NCBI GenBank assembly: GCA_017562135.1 | Contig: QEYB01000926.1 | Coordinates: forward strand, 434,001 to 498,000 | Origin: Dipylidium caninum | Taxonomy: Eukaryota; Platyhelminthes; Cestoda; Cyclophyllidea; Dipylidiidae | Length of the DNA: 64,000 nucleotides | Direction of reading: 5' to 3' | Shown here: in pieces, positions 24,006-35,753 of the stretch | Layout of the letters: each line of letters opens with the position of its first letter | How positions within the stretch are numbered: position 1 is the first letter of the stretch | Position numbers and translations under genes: made by a program | The notes under the pieces: generated by a model | Database searches by the model: none | Seen by the model: only the letters and a program-made list of their open reading frames with translations | What the model was told of the DNA's origin: nothing

Positions 24006-27000
24006 GAAAGAGAGCGAACGATAAAGAAGGGATTTTCTGTTCTTCCCTTTGAGGGTTTATGAAAGCTAGTGTCAAGGCAAAGGCTGCCTCTTCCACTTCC
24101 ACCCTGTAATAGCCTTCCATTCACGCCCTCACCTTGGCTCTCCCTCCCTCCCTCCCTCTCTCTCTCCTCCTCCTCCACCGCCTCCGCCTTGGCCCGCCCC
24201 CCGTCCTCACCGTCATAAGGTGACCAATGTCTGTTGAATGGATAATTAGACACTCCGTGCCAAGTCCTATTGGCTCGCAATGTGCAGGCATGGCCGACTC
24301 GCAGAAGGTAGAGGGAAAAACTTGTTCACCAATCAAAAAGCCGCAATGAGTACGCGCGAGCGGTTGCTTCTCTCTCGTCATTGGCTCGTATTTCAACTAA
24401 ATGCCTCCTCTTGTTGTTGAGACAATTAAAGTAGAAATAGTTTAAGCTTTCTCCTTTTTCAGAGATTCATTCACGACAATCATCAATTGTAATAGAAAAC
24501 CTTTAAGCGAAGCAATTTATTTTTTTTTCACGACCGTAGGAAAAATGGTGATTTTGGTATTTTGTGTCGAAAAAATGTAAATATTTCGCAAAGTCGTCCT
24601 AATTTTTCTTGAAATTACTAACTAAACATTAATGTACAACAAAATTGATTAATTTTTCGGCTTCAACACCAACGTCACCTGCATGTGCCGCCGAGGCTTA
24701 CCATCGGTTTGGTCGTAAGCTTGGATTCCGCTTAGATAACTGGAATACCGTAGTCGCGAATGAAGGATGAGCGCGGACTAAGAGGCAAATTCGGCGTATC
24801 ACCTGGCTAATTTAAGTTGGCACGACAGTGGCAACTTGGAGCCCAACTTCCTCGGGCGTTATGATGAATGAAATCATAGGTAGCCTTTAGTGAGGAAATC
24901 AATTTGGGAAAAATGGGTGTGGTAGCCTCCTCCTTTGTAAACTCAACAAACCCACACGACATTTCGTCGCTCTGTCTACGCACCAAACCGCCCCCGTCTC
25001 CTCCAATTATCACGCAGTCATCGATAACATCTGTCGCTGGGTTAAAAACGAAGCAAATAAATAACAATACTGCGGCAGTTAAGCGTTCATGCCTTCCTTT
25101 TTCATTCCATCTGGTGTAGATGATGTCTCTTGATGTGAAAACCCCACCTTCGCACAACAAGCTCCCATTCCCATCCCGCCCTCCTCCCCGCCGTTTTGTG
25201 TCCCCACTTCCCACGTATCCCACCCCGTACCGCCTACCTTCCTTTCTCGGGGAAAATTTTTTGTCCACCCCTCTACCTGTCCACGAGGAGCTTTCCATCG
25301 TGTGCCCTCTAATTATGAGGAAAATATGGGAGGAGTGGAGGGGACACACCTGTCGACTGAACGAAAGACTTAAAACGGTGGGAGGCAAAGGAGCATGCGT
25401 TTGTGATTTTGGGATTGTCGAATTGGAGAGGAAGGAAAGAAAAGGGAGGGAATGGGTTGGGGTGGGAGAGAGGGAGATAATCGCGGTGCAATTACCCTGA
25501 GGAGGAGGCAATGTGGGAAGGAAATGAATAAGCATGGATATTGGCCAAAAGACTGCTCGCATAACCAGCGACTTCCGAATTCCGTGATGTAATTAGGAAG
25601 AATATAACCATACAAGAGTGTACCATATCGTTACATTATCATCTATAGGGTAAATCGCTAAGTGACAGCAGCTCATGGTGGCATACATTCGGTCTAGATT
25701 TAATGAATGAGTTTATTGTAGACACATTGAAATAATGCGCAGAAATCTAAATAAACCCCATTTAGTCCGATCTCTTTTAGTGAGGAAGGTAGCATAAAAT
25801 CAGTAAATCAGTCAAAATTAATCACCTATATAAATTAGACGGTTTTTTAACAACAGTATAACACAGTTTTACTATATAACATATGAGTAGTTTCCTTTTT
25901 GCTTTGTAGAAAGGTGAAAACTACAAAAATAAATCACAAATTTAAAAACCTATCTCAACCGTTAAAAATCTAATTTTTGTAAAAAATCACCTTTTTGAGG
26001 GGTAGGACCGCTTTCACTTTAAGTGTAATGAAGTTAATGTTACTCAAATGCGCCCAAAGGTTATGAGTGAGTAAACGCGATCATTCAAACGTGATCGCAA
26101 CACTCTTGTGTGATGAGGAGTTGCGTTTAAACTTCCTATGCGGCCTCGCCAACTTTTAATTTTATGCCAGGTGAGTGTCACTTGAACGGAGTAGGTGGAA
26201 ACATTTGTCTTGCATTGCTTACTACGCCACTGAATTTAACAACAGACAGCCATTTAAGTCGGTAATTCTTCTTCAGACCTTAGAAAGGGTTGAGTAAAAT
26301 TGTAGGGATTATCCATGCGTCGCGTTTGTTAGTTACTAAGTTCATTGAGTTAAACGTTTTGACCTCATAAAGTCTGCTATTGAAAGAAAAAATATTGGCG
26401 ACTAGAAGGGCTATTTGGTATAGTGTTGTTAATGTGCGAAAGACTTAAGGTGACTTGGATGAAGATTAAAATTACAACCGTCCAGAGGTTTGACGAGTGC
26501 TCCTCAGACTCTTAAACCTTGAGTCAGATTGTCGGCCTGAGGCCTAAGTTACTACGGGAGAATTGCCAAAATATTTCTGATGAAACCTGTTTAATATTCG
26601 AAACTTTAACGGCAACCAAACTCTCTCCAGTTCCAGTTTCAACATCCCAGAGGGGACTGTTGAACCTCGACTCTCTTGTATTACTGTTATTAGGTTTGAA
26701 CCATCTTGAAGAGCATGCTTTCCAGCTTTTACTATTCTTTTAATGTGATGAGTTCTGAAGAAGTGGATTTTTCTCTGCAGCAAATAAGGTAAGTGATATA
26801 AAATGGAATGCCTGTTGAAATTCGCCTCCCAAGCTGTGGAAGCAGATTGGTTGAACGTGGTCACATAATCTTCTCCCCAATTCTACCCCTCTTTACATTT
26901 CTCAGAACCTCTGTGCAGATCCTTTGCCCCTGAATGGTATTAGAGGTCTGTTCACTCTGACATTTTAATTCCGACTATGGGGGGGTTGTGACGAGTGCAC

Positions 27001-30000
27001 ATTGTCAACCATTGCGTGTGAACTTAAATCCACGAAGAGTATTTTGAGAGAAAAGAGAGACTAGGCCCCCCGATATGCTCCATTTTTTCATCCTCTCCCC
27101 CTTAAATCCTCATTAAGTCTACTTAAATTCTACTGTTTCGACAGGTTGTTGGTAAGGTGGGAGAAGGTGAGATTGTCGCGCATTAAAAGGCGCAATGAGT
27201 CAAGTTTAGAAATAAAAATACGTCGAAATGACCTTCGGATATCTCCGCCATGTTTTACTGTCTTATAATTATTTCATCTTTGCTTTTTTAACCTTTACGT
27301 CAAGGATAAAGTGCGTAAGTATGGCATAGGAGAACTGTCGAGACGTGTCAGTTCCCTGTATTCCGTGCACCATCTCCCCTTAAAACTAGATGGTATGTCT
27401 TGTTGAATTACAGTCACCCACGATTATTTCTACTGCAAGTTTCTTAACACACTCAGGCATGAATGTACAGAAGGCTGTGGTATTCGTGTGAGGTAGACTG
27501 AAGAGGAAAGGGGTGTTGAAGTGGAGTCTCGGGGGAAGGATGGGGAGGTGAGGGGGGGGGAAGGCGTTTCTTTGATGTGTTTTGTTTAATAACTCAAGAT
27601 TGAGGGGTTGGATAAAGGCTCCTCCTCCCCATCCTTCTTTCTCTTACTCTTGCATCCCTCCTTTCCTTTGCCTACAGTAATCGTAAGCCCTTCTACTTTG
27701 CTTGGCAATTATCCCCTTCCCTCTTTGAAGTTAGTTAAAATTAAACATTTGAGCGTTTTTACTTCCTTGTCCAGTAATGTACAAATTTTTACGGTTATCT
27801 CAAATTAAAAGGTGGGCTTCTCAAGTAGACCGCCGTAGAAACAGTAGAAGGTAAGGATGAAATACCAAAATATCTCTGTAACTGGCGTCCCACGTGGGCA
27901 TTACACAGGCTTCCTCTTTCTAACCCCGCAAGCAGATATCTACAAATTTTCTGTCTTCTAATGCTCGGTGCAGGCTTCTACCTGGCTTGACTTGACTTGA
28001 GCTTGAAAGCGTCGGTTTTGTAGTCCACAGATCTATGACTGATGGAGCAGCTGGGAATGGATTCACGGTCCTCGTCATGGCCACCGACGTGTTCGTCCAC
28101 TCAGCTGGAGTCATTATTTATGTTGTAGTGGATATTAGAAATGTTCTTGCGCAAAACAGATACGAAGATGATGGAACTCTTAAGCGTTGGTGAGAAAAAT
28201 CATTTCTAATTTTCAACCCGCCCCGATAGGCAAGGCTGTTTGTCATTCATATACAAACTTATTTGGGTGATAGTAGTGAGGAATTTGCTTACACCAAAAC
28301 AATTGATCTTAAATATCACAACACTCCTTTCTCAAATTCTTTATGGCAAATTTGCGACGTAGTCATTATTTATTCATATCCCTTTTGCTAATTTCAATTT
28401 CAATTAAATATAATCTAATTTTACCTCGCTACTTATAACGTTTTAGTAGAACTGTTAGTTGCCTCGAAGGAGAATGGTAGTATGCCTTGAGTACACTAAA
28501 GCTAAATATTAATATAATGAGCCGATTTCTTGAGGAACATTACTAAAGTCTCCACATGCACCAAAAAACAAGGTAAATTTAAGCATTGTATGGCGCGAAA
28601 AATGAACCCATTCGTCGTTAACACTGTTACAAACAAGCAGATCGGGTGAGCAAAATTAAAAATTTTTAGTTGGCCAATAGTCGCGTTTGTTTCTTGAACG
28701 ACTCGTGCACAAAAAGCGCTAATATCCAAACGCATAATCTTTAAAGAAGAAGATGACATGGAATTACAGGTTGTCCCAGAATTGTTTGCGTACTAAAGCA
28801 CAAGCGGGGTGGGCAATTAGGTCTAGAATCCACAGAAATGTCTAAAAAAATTGATGTGTCTAGACTTCTTTAGAGTTCACCGAATTAAGAAGAAGCTCTG
28901 AAAATATTACTCGTGTTCACCGGATATGGATAACGTTGAAACAGTGTTGGAAGAGCGATGCAGAAGTTGTTGGCAAAATGTGAAAAACTAGTGGTTAGAA
29001 ATCTTTGGTTTATAACCGGGTGTTTGATGCGGCAGGTCCTTTTTAGATTGATCTGTGACGATTTGTGATATTCATACAATTTGGCAATTGGAATGAATAA
29101 TTTCGCAAAAGGATTTATGCTTTTCGCCACATACTTTTATCCAGTTGATACTAAGAACTTTTCTGCCTATGAATCACTAGCACTTAAAAGCACAGTCCAC
29201 AGAGAACCCAAAATTTTTATTGCTAGGGAAAAAACGAAACGAATTCCCTTTATAAAGTAAGTAAAAATCATTATTGATTTAAAAAACCATATAAATTTTA
29301 AAATAAAAACGCGGCTAAATTTACAACTGAGCGTAAAATTATGTAAAAGCTTGATAATTTTGGAAGTTTGAAAAGATGCAATTAGCACAAGCTCGTTTAA
29401 ATGAACCAATAACAAAAAGGTAAGCGTTGCCACAAATTCGAGAGTGATTTTACATTGGATAATTTAGGAGCATATCTACCGGTTTTTATAATTTATGGAT
29501 GACACGAAACAAAAACGGACGCTCCCATCAGACTTCGATTTTAAAGGTCTGTGCTGCCACTCACATTGTGCCTTTCTATATGCCTCCGTAACAGAAATTG
29601 AATTTATATGGAGCATCAGTAAACTTTGCGCTGAACATTGTAACTATACTTCAAACGTATTAACCGATTATGGGGAATCAAGTGTAGGCAGTGGTCATGT
29701 CTCTTGATCTTGACCCTACTTTTTTAAATGGGACATCGATTGTTTTATATATTGCCCAAAATTACGATACATTTCCGCAACAAATATTCCTCTAGCTTCT
29801 GATATAACCACGTTGTGAGGATAAACTGTGGTTTTTCAAAGCTTTTATGCTCCAAAATTGTGCACACTTTCATTCTATTTTTACTCGCCCCTTACCATGA
29901 ATTCAAAGTGAATATAATGAATTTTTCTTGACATCCACATCCTTTACTGCTCAAATTTGTATTTTCGGCAAGATTAACTAGGTTAGTTCAACTCGTTTTT

Positions 30001-31820
30001 GTCAAAAACAATTTTTTGTCAGATTTATTTATGCTACTTTTGCGCTGTTTCCAAGCAATGTTAGTACTAATTATTTCCACTCCCTCAAATTATTTAGCCA
30101 TTCGGTTATTACCTGATCTCAACCTCATTAGTTACTTGGTTAGCAAAATGGCAACACCACTCCTAATTTTTATCTTGTTCACACATTTGCCAAATAGAGA
30201 GAAATGATTATTCTTTTGGCTGTAAAATGATGTCATTCCTTTAAGTAATCTTCCCCTTGTCTGTATTCGTATGTGTACGTGAATCCCACCAAGCTCCTTT
30301 CCACTACACACCTTTATTGCGCTTTGCGTCCCCAACAACCCGTCCCCTACTCTCAGATGTTCTCAACTTCGAGAAAAGTTTAAGTCATCTTTATTCCTCA
30401 GTGATGTATGGTAATCGAGGAAGGAGAAGTACGATGGTATTGCAAGGGAAGGTGGTATTGGCAGAGAAGACCCCAGTTTTTAAATTATAACCGCCTGCCA
30501 AACAAAAGGCCCACTCTAGACACCGCTTTCATGCATTTTGGGCTGGGTTGCTTTGGCGGGTTATACGACAGATTTGGGGAGAGCGACTAGATTGAGTTTT
30601 GCACCATTCCTAATTCCAGCCAAATTAATGGCCTTAGCCAATTTATTGCCTAGTCAAACTATAACTAATGCCTACATGTCCTTTTTTCCTACCTCACTCT
30701 CCTCGAGTCATATTCACTTGAGTTGTTGTTTTCACTACCATTCTATTAGCTCCATATCCGACCCGGAATATGACCGTGTCAGCTTGAAGACGACTATGAA
30801 ATACAATGGTGATAAAACGTAACGTTATGTGATTACTCTGCTTGAGGTCACGCATTGCACGATCGGTCGATTGGTGCAGGCATCAGCCAATAGACTCGTC
30901 CCATATAATTGGATGTAATTTGGCACAGATTCCCCTTTTCCCACCCCTCCCAAGTAAAATGGCATTTTTTGCCTGACTGGGAAACTATTTCCATTCACAA
31001 AAGGTATTTGCCCACTTTCATACAATATAGGCCAAATTTATTTGCCCATATGTCAAGAGGCGGCCTCTTCAATTGAAGCAATTAGAACATGAATAAACTA
31101 GTCTTGTGCTGTGATTGGTTGAAATGGGCTCAGATCCCGCGCCGTGCTTGATTATGATGTAAGCGGCGTTGACGACCAATCAGACATGAGTATTGATTAG
31201 CCTGTCTTCGTGTGTGTGTGTGGGTTAAGCGAATTGGCTTGGCTGTGCGTGCAACCGCACATAGCCACATACCGTTGTGTGATCTGACAGGCAAGGTTCA
31301 CGTGGTGAAAGGCGGCAACGACAACTCATAACCTTTTCCGACTTCACTTATCATTCGTCAGTCTGCGGCAGACCAGTGGCTTCCATAAGACAAGCAACTC
31401 AGTCGGTCAAATTGGCCATCGTCATTTTTCTTGGAGGCCTGATGCCTCACGACTACATCGTGAGCGAGTAGGCTAGCGATGGCAATCGCAAAGATAGCAG
31501 GAACAAATCGCTCGACCAAGTCAGATTAGCCGCCTTTAACAATTTTTATCCCCAACCGGACCACCCTTTCCGAGGGGTTTAAACAAACACTGATTGAGTG
31601 AAAAAAGTTATCTATTAAAAAAAGTAGGAAGAGTAATGAAAATAAAAACCATCTCGAGGTGTATGAATTCTTTCGTGGGAATTTCAGCGGTTCATTGGGG
31701 TCGTGATGCTCATCATCTTTTTTATCGTGTGCGCACACGAGGTCCCTCATCAATTTCGCATTCCCGTTTAGTTGAATTAGCCGTTACTTAGAGTTTTAAA
31801 TGAGACCTCCTCTTTTGGAC

Positions 31821-31955
31821 TCCTCCCTCCTCCTCCTCCTCCTCCTCCTCTCCTCCTCCTCCTCCTCCTCCTCTCCTCACCCCTCCTCCCCTGAGCTCCT
31901 CTCCTCCTCCTCCTCCCTCCGAGATCCCTCTCCTCCTTCCTCCTCCTCCTTTCTT
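31821..31955 (+). repeat. (TCC)n polypyrimidine tract
   Basis: About 135 bases of almost pure C/T dominated by TCC triplets, 600 bases before the first identified exon of the dystrophin-type gene. Open frames here on both strands (poly-Ser/Leu, poly-Gly/Glu/Arg) are artefacts of the repeat. Confidence 0.9.
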
Positions 31956-32547
31956 CCACTCAAACAAAACCCTCGTAGGATCTGCAATTCTCCCATCGAC
32001 CACGTGAGGAAAATGAATGTCCTACGTTTGGGCCACAGAGGGAGGGAGCGAGGCGCACCCCATCCCCGGCCCACCACCGCCCCGCCCACGTATCCCACTC
32101 GCATTTCCGATCGCCTATCCAACTTGTGAGGTGGGAAATTAGTGGGTACATTTGCCTCCGCCAAGACAGTGCCGACCGGTGCCGAGATTTGGCTGGCGTA
32201 CTGGTAGTGGCGGCGTGGGGGGCGAGGGGACGGGGGCCATGATTCACTCTGCAAGGATGAACCGGGGATTTTAATATCCTTAATCGTCTCGAAGGCTTGA
32301 ATTGTTGACCATAGCTTATTTAGCCTCTCGGCACGCCTTAACTCTCCCTTTCTCGCCGTGTGTGTTTGTCGGCGTGCATGTGTGTGTGTGACATTTCCTT
32401 TGTCACCGAGGGCACAAAGTCCAGGCCTGACGTATGAGTGCGCCGATACCGAGTGAAATCCCATTGGGCTCTCGTGTCTCCAGGCCTGCTTCCAATCCTC
32501 CGACGCCTTCCTTTTTTACCGTCCTTCTTTTTTTCTTATACACTCAG

Positions 32548-35500
32548 ATATTAAACGCGTGGAGACACAGTGCCGGGTATTCAAGCGGTGGGTGAACAGC
32601 CACCTAAAGCAGGTTTGTCAACACTTCTACCTAATTGGCCATACTAGTGGTGAAACTTCCAGTTATACCAGATTCTGCGTCCTCCTCGCCCATCCCCCGC
32701 CAATAGCTGTGAGGTTTGAGCGGTTGGGTGCCTCCTCTTTCCCTCTCCTAACAGTGCCCTGGTCAAATCTCCCATGTAAATGGAGTCCCAGGTGTGAGAT
32801 AATGTAGCACAACACGCAGGCATTATTCATCGCTTCTCATCGCCGTCAAAGTGACTATTTCTAACATATTTATAGGAGCGGGTGTTTTTGGTCGTGGTGT
32901 GCTACTTTTAAAAATGAGTAGCATAGTCGAGAGATAAGTTAACAAGTGAGTAAGGGGATGTTTTTCACTCTGACGCTCTCCACGACGATGTATCGTGATG
33001 GTAGGTAGAGAGATAGACGGTCGGAGGATGGCGGAAGTCGCCGTGTCCATTTCGTCGGGACTTGAAGAGCCCTATTTTGCTTCACGGGGTCATTCAAGAC
33101 AATCTGTTGCCCTCGGCCTGTTGTAGACGATGTTGTTAACCGACCGAGGTGGTGTATGGCATAATAAACAACACTTTTTTTACGTTCATCATCGCCTTTA
33201 GGCCACAAATGGTGGGGAGACTTTGGAGGCGGTCGATGTCTTTCGGGATCCGCATGTCCTTCTCGGATTGGCGCAGGAGTTGGCTAGCCGCAAAGCCTCC
33301 ACGGTGAGTTGCCGCCTCTCCAAAGCCCACCTGACGCCCTCTGAATCCTCCCTACAGCTGGTTCAGCACCATAGCCCGTGGAATTTAGTGTATCGCATTA
33401 CCACAGCTTCTTCCGTCCAGCGTTATGACTTCGTGTCCTTCCTCCTTTTTCAGAGTAATTTCGTTCCCTCAGATGGGATTAGCACGCAGGAGAATGCCCT
33501 TGCCCTTCTGGAGCGTCTCTATGGAGTAAGTCCTAGGCCTCGAGCTGTGTTTGTCGTCGCCTGCATTCGCTTAGCTCAGGTTCGTCCACCTCACCGCATC
33601 CATTTATCCTCGGCTTTGTGTCGTGCCCTCCGGAGGGTTTTGGGGGTTTCAGACGACCGCAGACTCACTTTTCTATCCAGCTGCCAACCGCTCCGCTCTC
33701 CACCCTCCTGGCTCCACCTTACTCAGGGCCGCGGTAACGGACAGACAGCGGAAAACGCACCAACTGTCGAATAACTACACCAAATTTCCTCGTCGTCGTC
33801 GGGGATGGGGGTGGGAGCGAGGGGAGTTTCATGTGGACTTCGCATGGGGCGTCCCATAAAAGACCGGCGCACTTTTTTCTACCACATCACCAGCTTGACG
33901 GCGGCGGGTGGGCGAGAGGCAGGCCGGAGTGGCGTAGGTTAGGATGAAGCGCGATCGGAGGGGCGGCATTCAGACTTCTTAGCATTGCCAGTGGATCTCG
34001 GATCATCCGATTTGCCGAATACTGAGAGGCGTCGATTACCGGGGTGTGTAGAGAGGATTGGGCTTCGACAGCGAAGTCCGCAGTGGTGGCCGAGGGGCAA
34101 AGTGGCCAGATAATGAAAGGCGCCCCGATGGACAATTAACCGGGCGCCGCGAGATCTTATCGACGTGGCCACAACCCCACGTCGGGCAGGAAGACGCAGC
34201 CCCGCAACGTACTTTAAGCCGCGATCGCTGCCCTCGAGGCAACACACAAGGCGGAGGGGCCGCCATAAAATCCAAACGTCATCAGTGGCATAGTCACATC
34301 CATGTCAGGTCACATCTACAACGATCGATCGCTCCGCGGGACTGGACGAGTTGATGACGACCGTCAAGTTGTCAGAATGGCGGATGGAAGATTGGAGATT
34401 TGCCAACCGGGTTGACTTTCCACTGAGGGGGGAGGGAGGAGATTGAGGCTCCCCTTCTTTGTGCCGTCCGCGTATGTTTGGCGCTTCCCTCGCTTTGACG
34501 CGGACGTGTGTCAACGTTGGAGGTAGCGATTTGGCGAAAAATTTGCCCTCTTTATTCCGCCTCACCAGCACGATATTGCCGCTGCGGTTCACTTGGCCTG
34601 CGAGCGGTACCAAACACCGCAGGCTGGTCTACCCGCGCCAGGCTTCATTAGTCCGACACTCGGCTTGGACGCGCTTTGGATCTTAGCGGTAGCAGCCGGT
34701 GTGGGAACTGGTCCGGTGGAGGAGGTGCAGCCCGGTGAAACCGCCCGTGGTTCCGTCGGCTCCTCCACCTCCACCCTCACCGGTCAACGAAGTAAACGCG
34801 GCAGTGTGACCAGTGTCCTCCCCGAGGCCGAGCTCTCCTCCATCCGAACGCCTCTCCTCGATCGTTGGTTGACACGTCAAGACGAACGCCTGCTGGCGTG
34901 GTGTCAAGACGTCACACAGTCGTAAGTTTCTCCGCATCCATCCACGCCAAACCAGTAGAGTCAGACTTATATCCGATTTGCTCGTTTTATAAGGTATGAA
35001 GGCATATCCATCACCAACTACACTACCTCCTGGCGTGACGGACTCGCATTCCTCGCGGTGATCAACCAGCAGAGGTACGTCGCCTCAATGTGTCTGTTGG
35101 GAGCGAGAGAGGAGGAGGACGCCCCCTCAAATATAAACTCTCTGAGAAGCCCCCCACCCCACGGAGAAGCGGAAAAAAGAAAGTCCGCCTCCCTTGTTGT
35201 CACCTTGTTGTCACCGTTTTTGCTCATAATTGATGATGTTGCTAAAATCTCTCGTTCCGGGTAGCTAAAAAATTATTTTCATTCTGGGGATTCCGATGGA
35301 GTGGGAGGCGGGGGAGGAAGGCCGACCCGATCAACTTGTCCTTGAAGGGGTTTTCGGCTGATATAAATCCACTGGCCCCCTTCTCGGCCGCACCCCGCCG
35401 CGCCTCCCCTCTTCATGAGGGATTTTTGATTGCTGACTTAGTCTCACTCCTGTTCACTTTTTCTACTCCGCTTTCCCACCTCCGCCGTCCCCCCTCGCCC

Positions 35501-35753
35501 CCAAAACAGGCCGGAGCTATTCGACTATAGAAACCGGCTGGAGAAGACGTCCACACAAAATTTGGGCCTAGCATTTCACCTTATCACCAAGGAATTTGCC
35601 GTACCACGTCTGCTTGAGACCGAGGATGTCGTCTCGCCCGACCTTGTTGACGCTCGATCAATCGCCGTCTACTTGATTGAACTGCGCTCCGCTGTCGAGA
35701 CGGATCGACGCAGGCGGAATAGGCCCGCCTTTGAGATACGAACTCCGGCTATG
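32548..35753 (+). CDS. DMD: Dystrophin segment: actin-binding CH1-CH2
   Basis: Exons 32548-32612, 33202-33303, 33454-33525, 34569-34921, 34994-35074 and 35510-35753. CH1 is diverged: VETQCRVFKRWVNSHLKQ matches the opening helix (dystrophin K-T-F-x-K-W-V-N), and LGLDALWILAVAAG matches its last helix. CH2 is better kept: RLLAWCQDVTQSYEG, TSWRDGLAFLAVINQQRPEL, and RLLETEDVVSPDLVDARSIA, the last corresponding to the family L-L-D-P-E-D-V...D-x-K-S-I. The linker between CH1 and CH2 is expanded by a Gly/Ser/Thr-rich stretch of about 45 residues inside exon 34569-34921. The first exon listed enters in phase 1, so an upstream coding exon exists. CH pairs bind F-actin. Confidence 0.85.

Larger units (their letters stand above)
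23339..32547. other. Divergent intergenic region between TCF and the dystrophin-type gene
   Basis: About 9 kb separating two head-to-head genes, expected to contain both promoters and the untranslated first exon(s). Base composition changes from GA/CA-rich simple sequence (23.7-24.2 kb) to AT-rich DNA (25.6-31 kb) and then a C/T-rich tract (31.8 kb). No RNA gene, intact transposon or confident exon was seen. A 251-codon minus-strand frame at 24807-25562 is discussed as a possible TCF N-terminal exon. The exon preceding 32548 must end in phase 1 and was not found. Confidence 0.5.

Noticed and set aside
23659..24280. Minus-strand frames of 123-153 codons upstream of TCF
   Set aside because: Arise from GA/CA simple sequence (Ser/Leu/Cys/Val runs); not coding.
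26544..26864. Minus-strand 106-codon frame, considered as a retrotransposon remnant
   Set aside because: I could not identify any catalytic motif or flanking repeat.
28502..29130. Two adjacent minus-strand frames, considered as a degraded transposase
   Set aside because: No DDE or helix-turn-helix signature and no terminal inverted repeats. AT-rich intergenic DNA explains them.
31777..32003. Poly-Gly/Glu/Arg and poly-Ser/Leu open frames
   Set aside because: Direct products of the TCC microsatellite.
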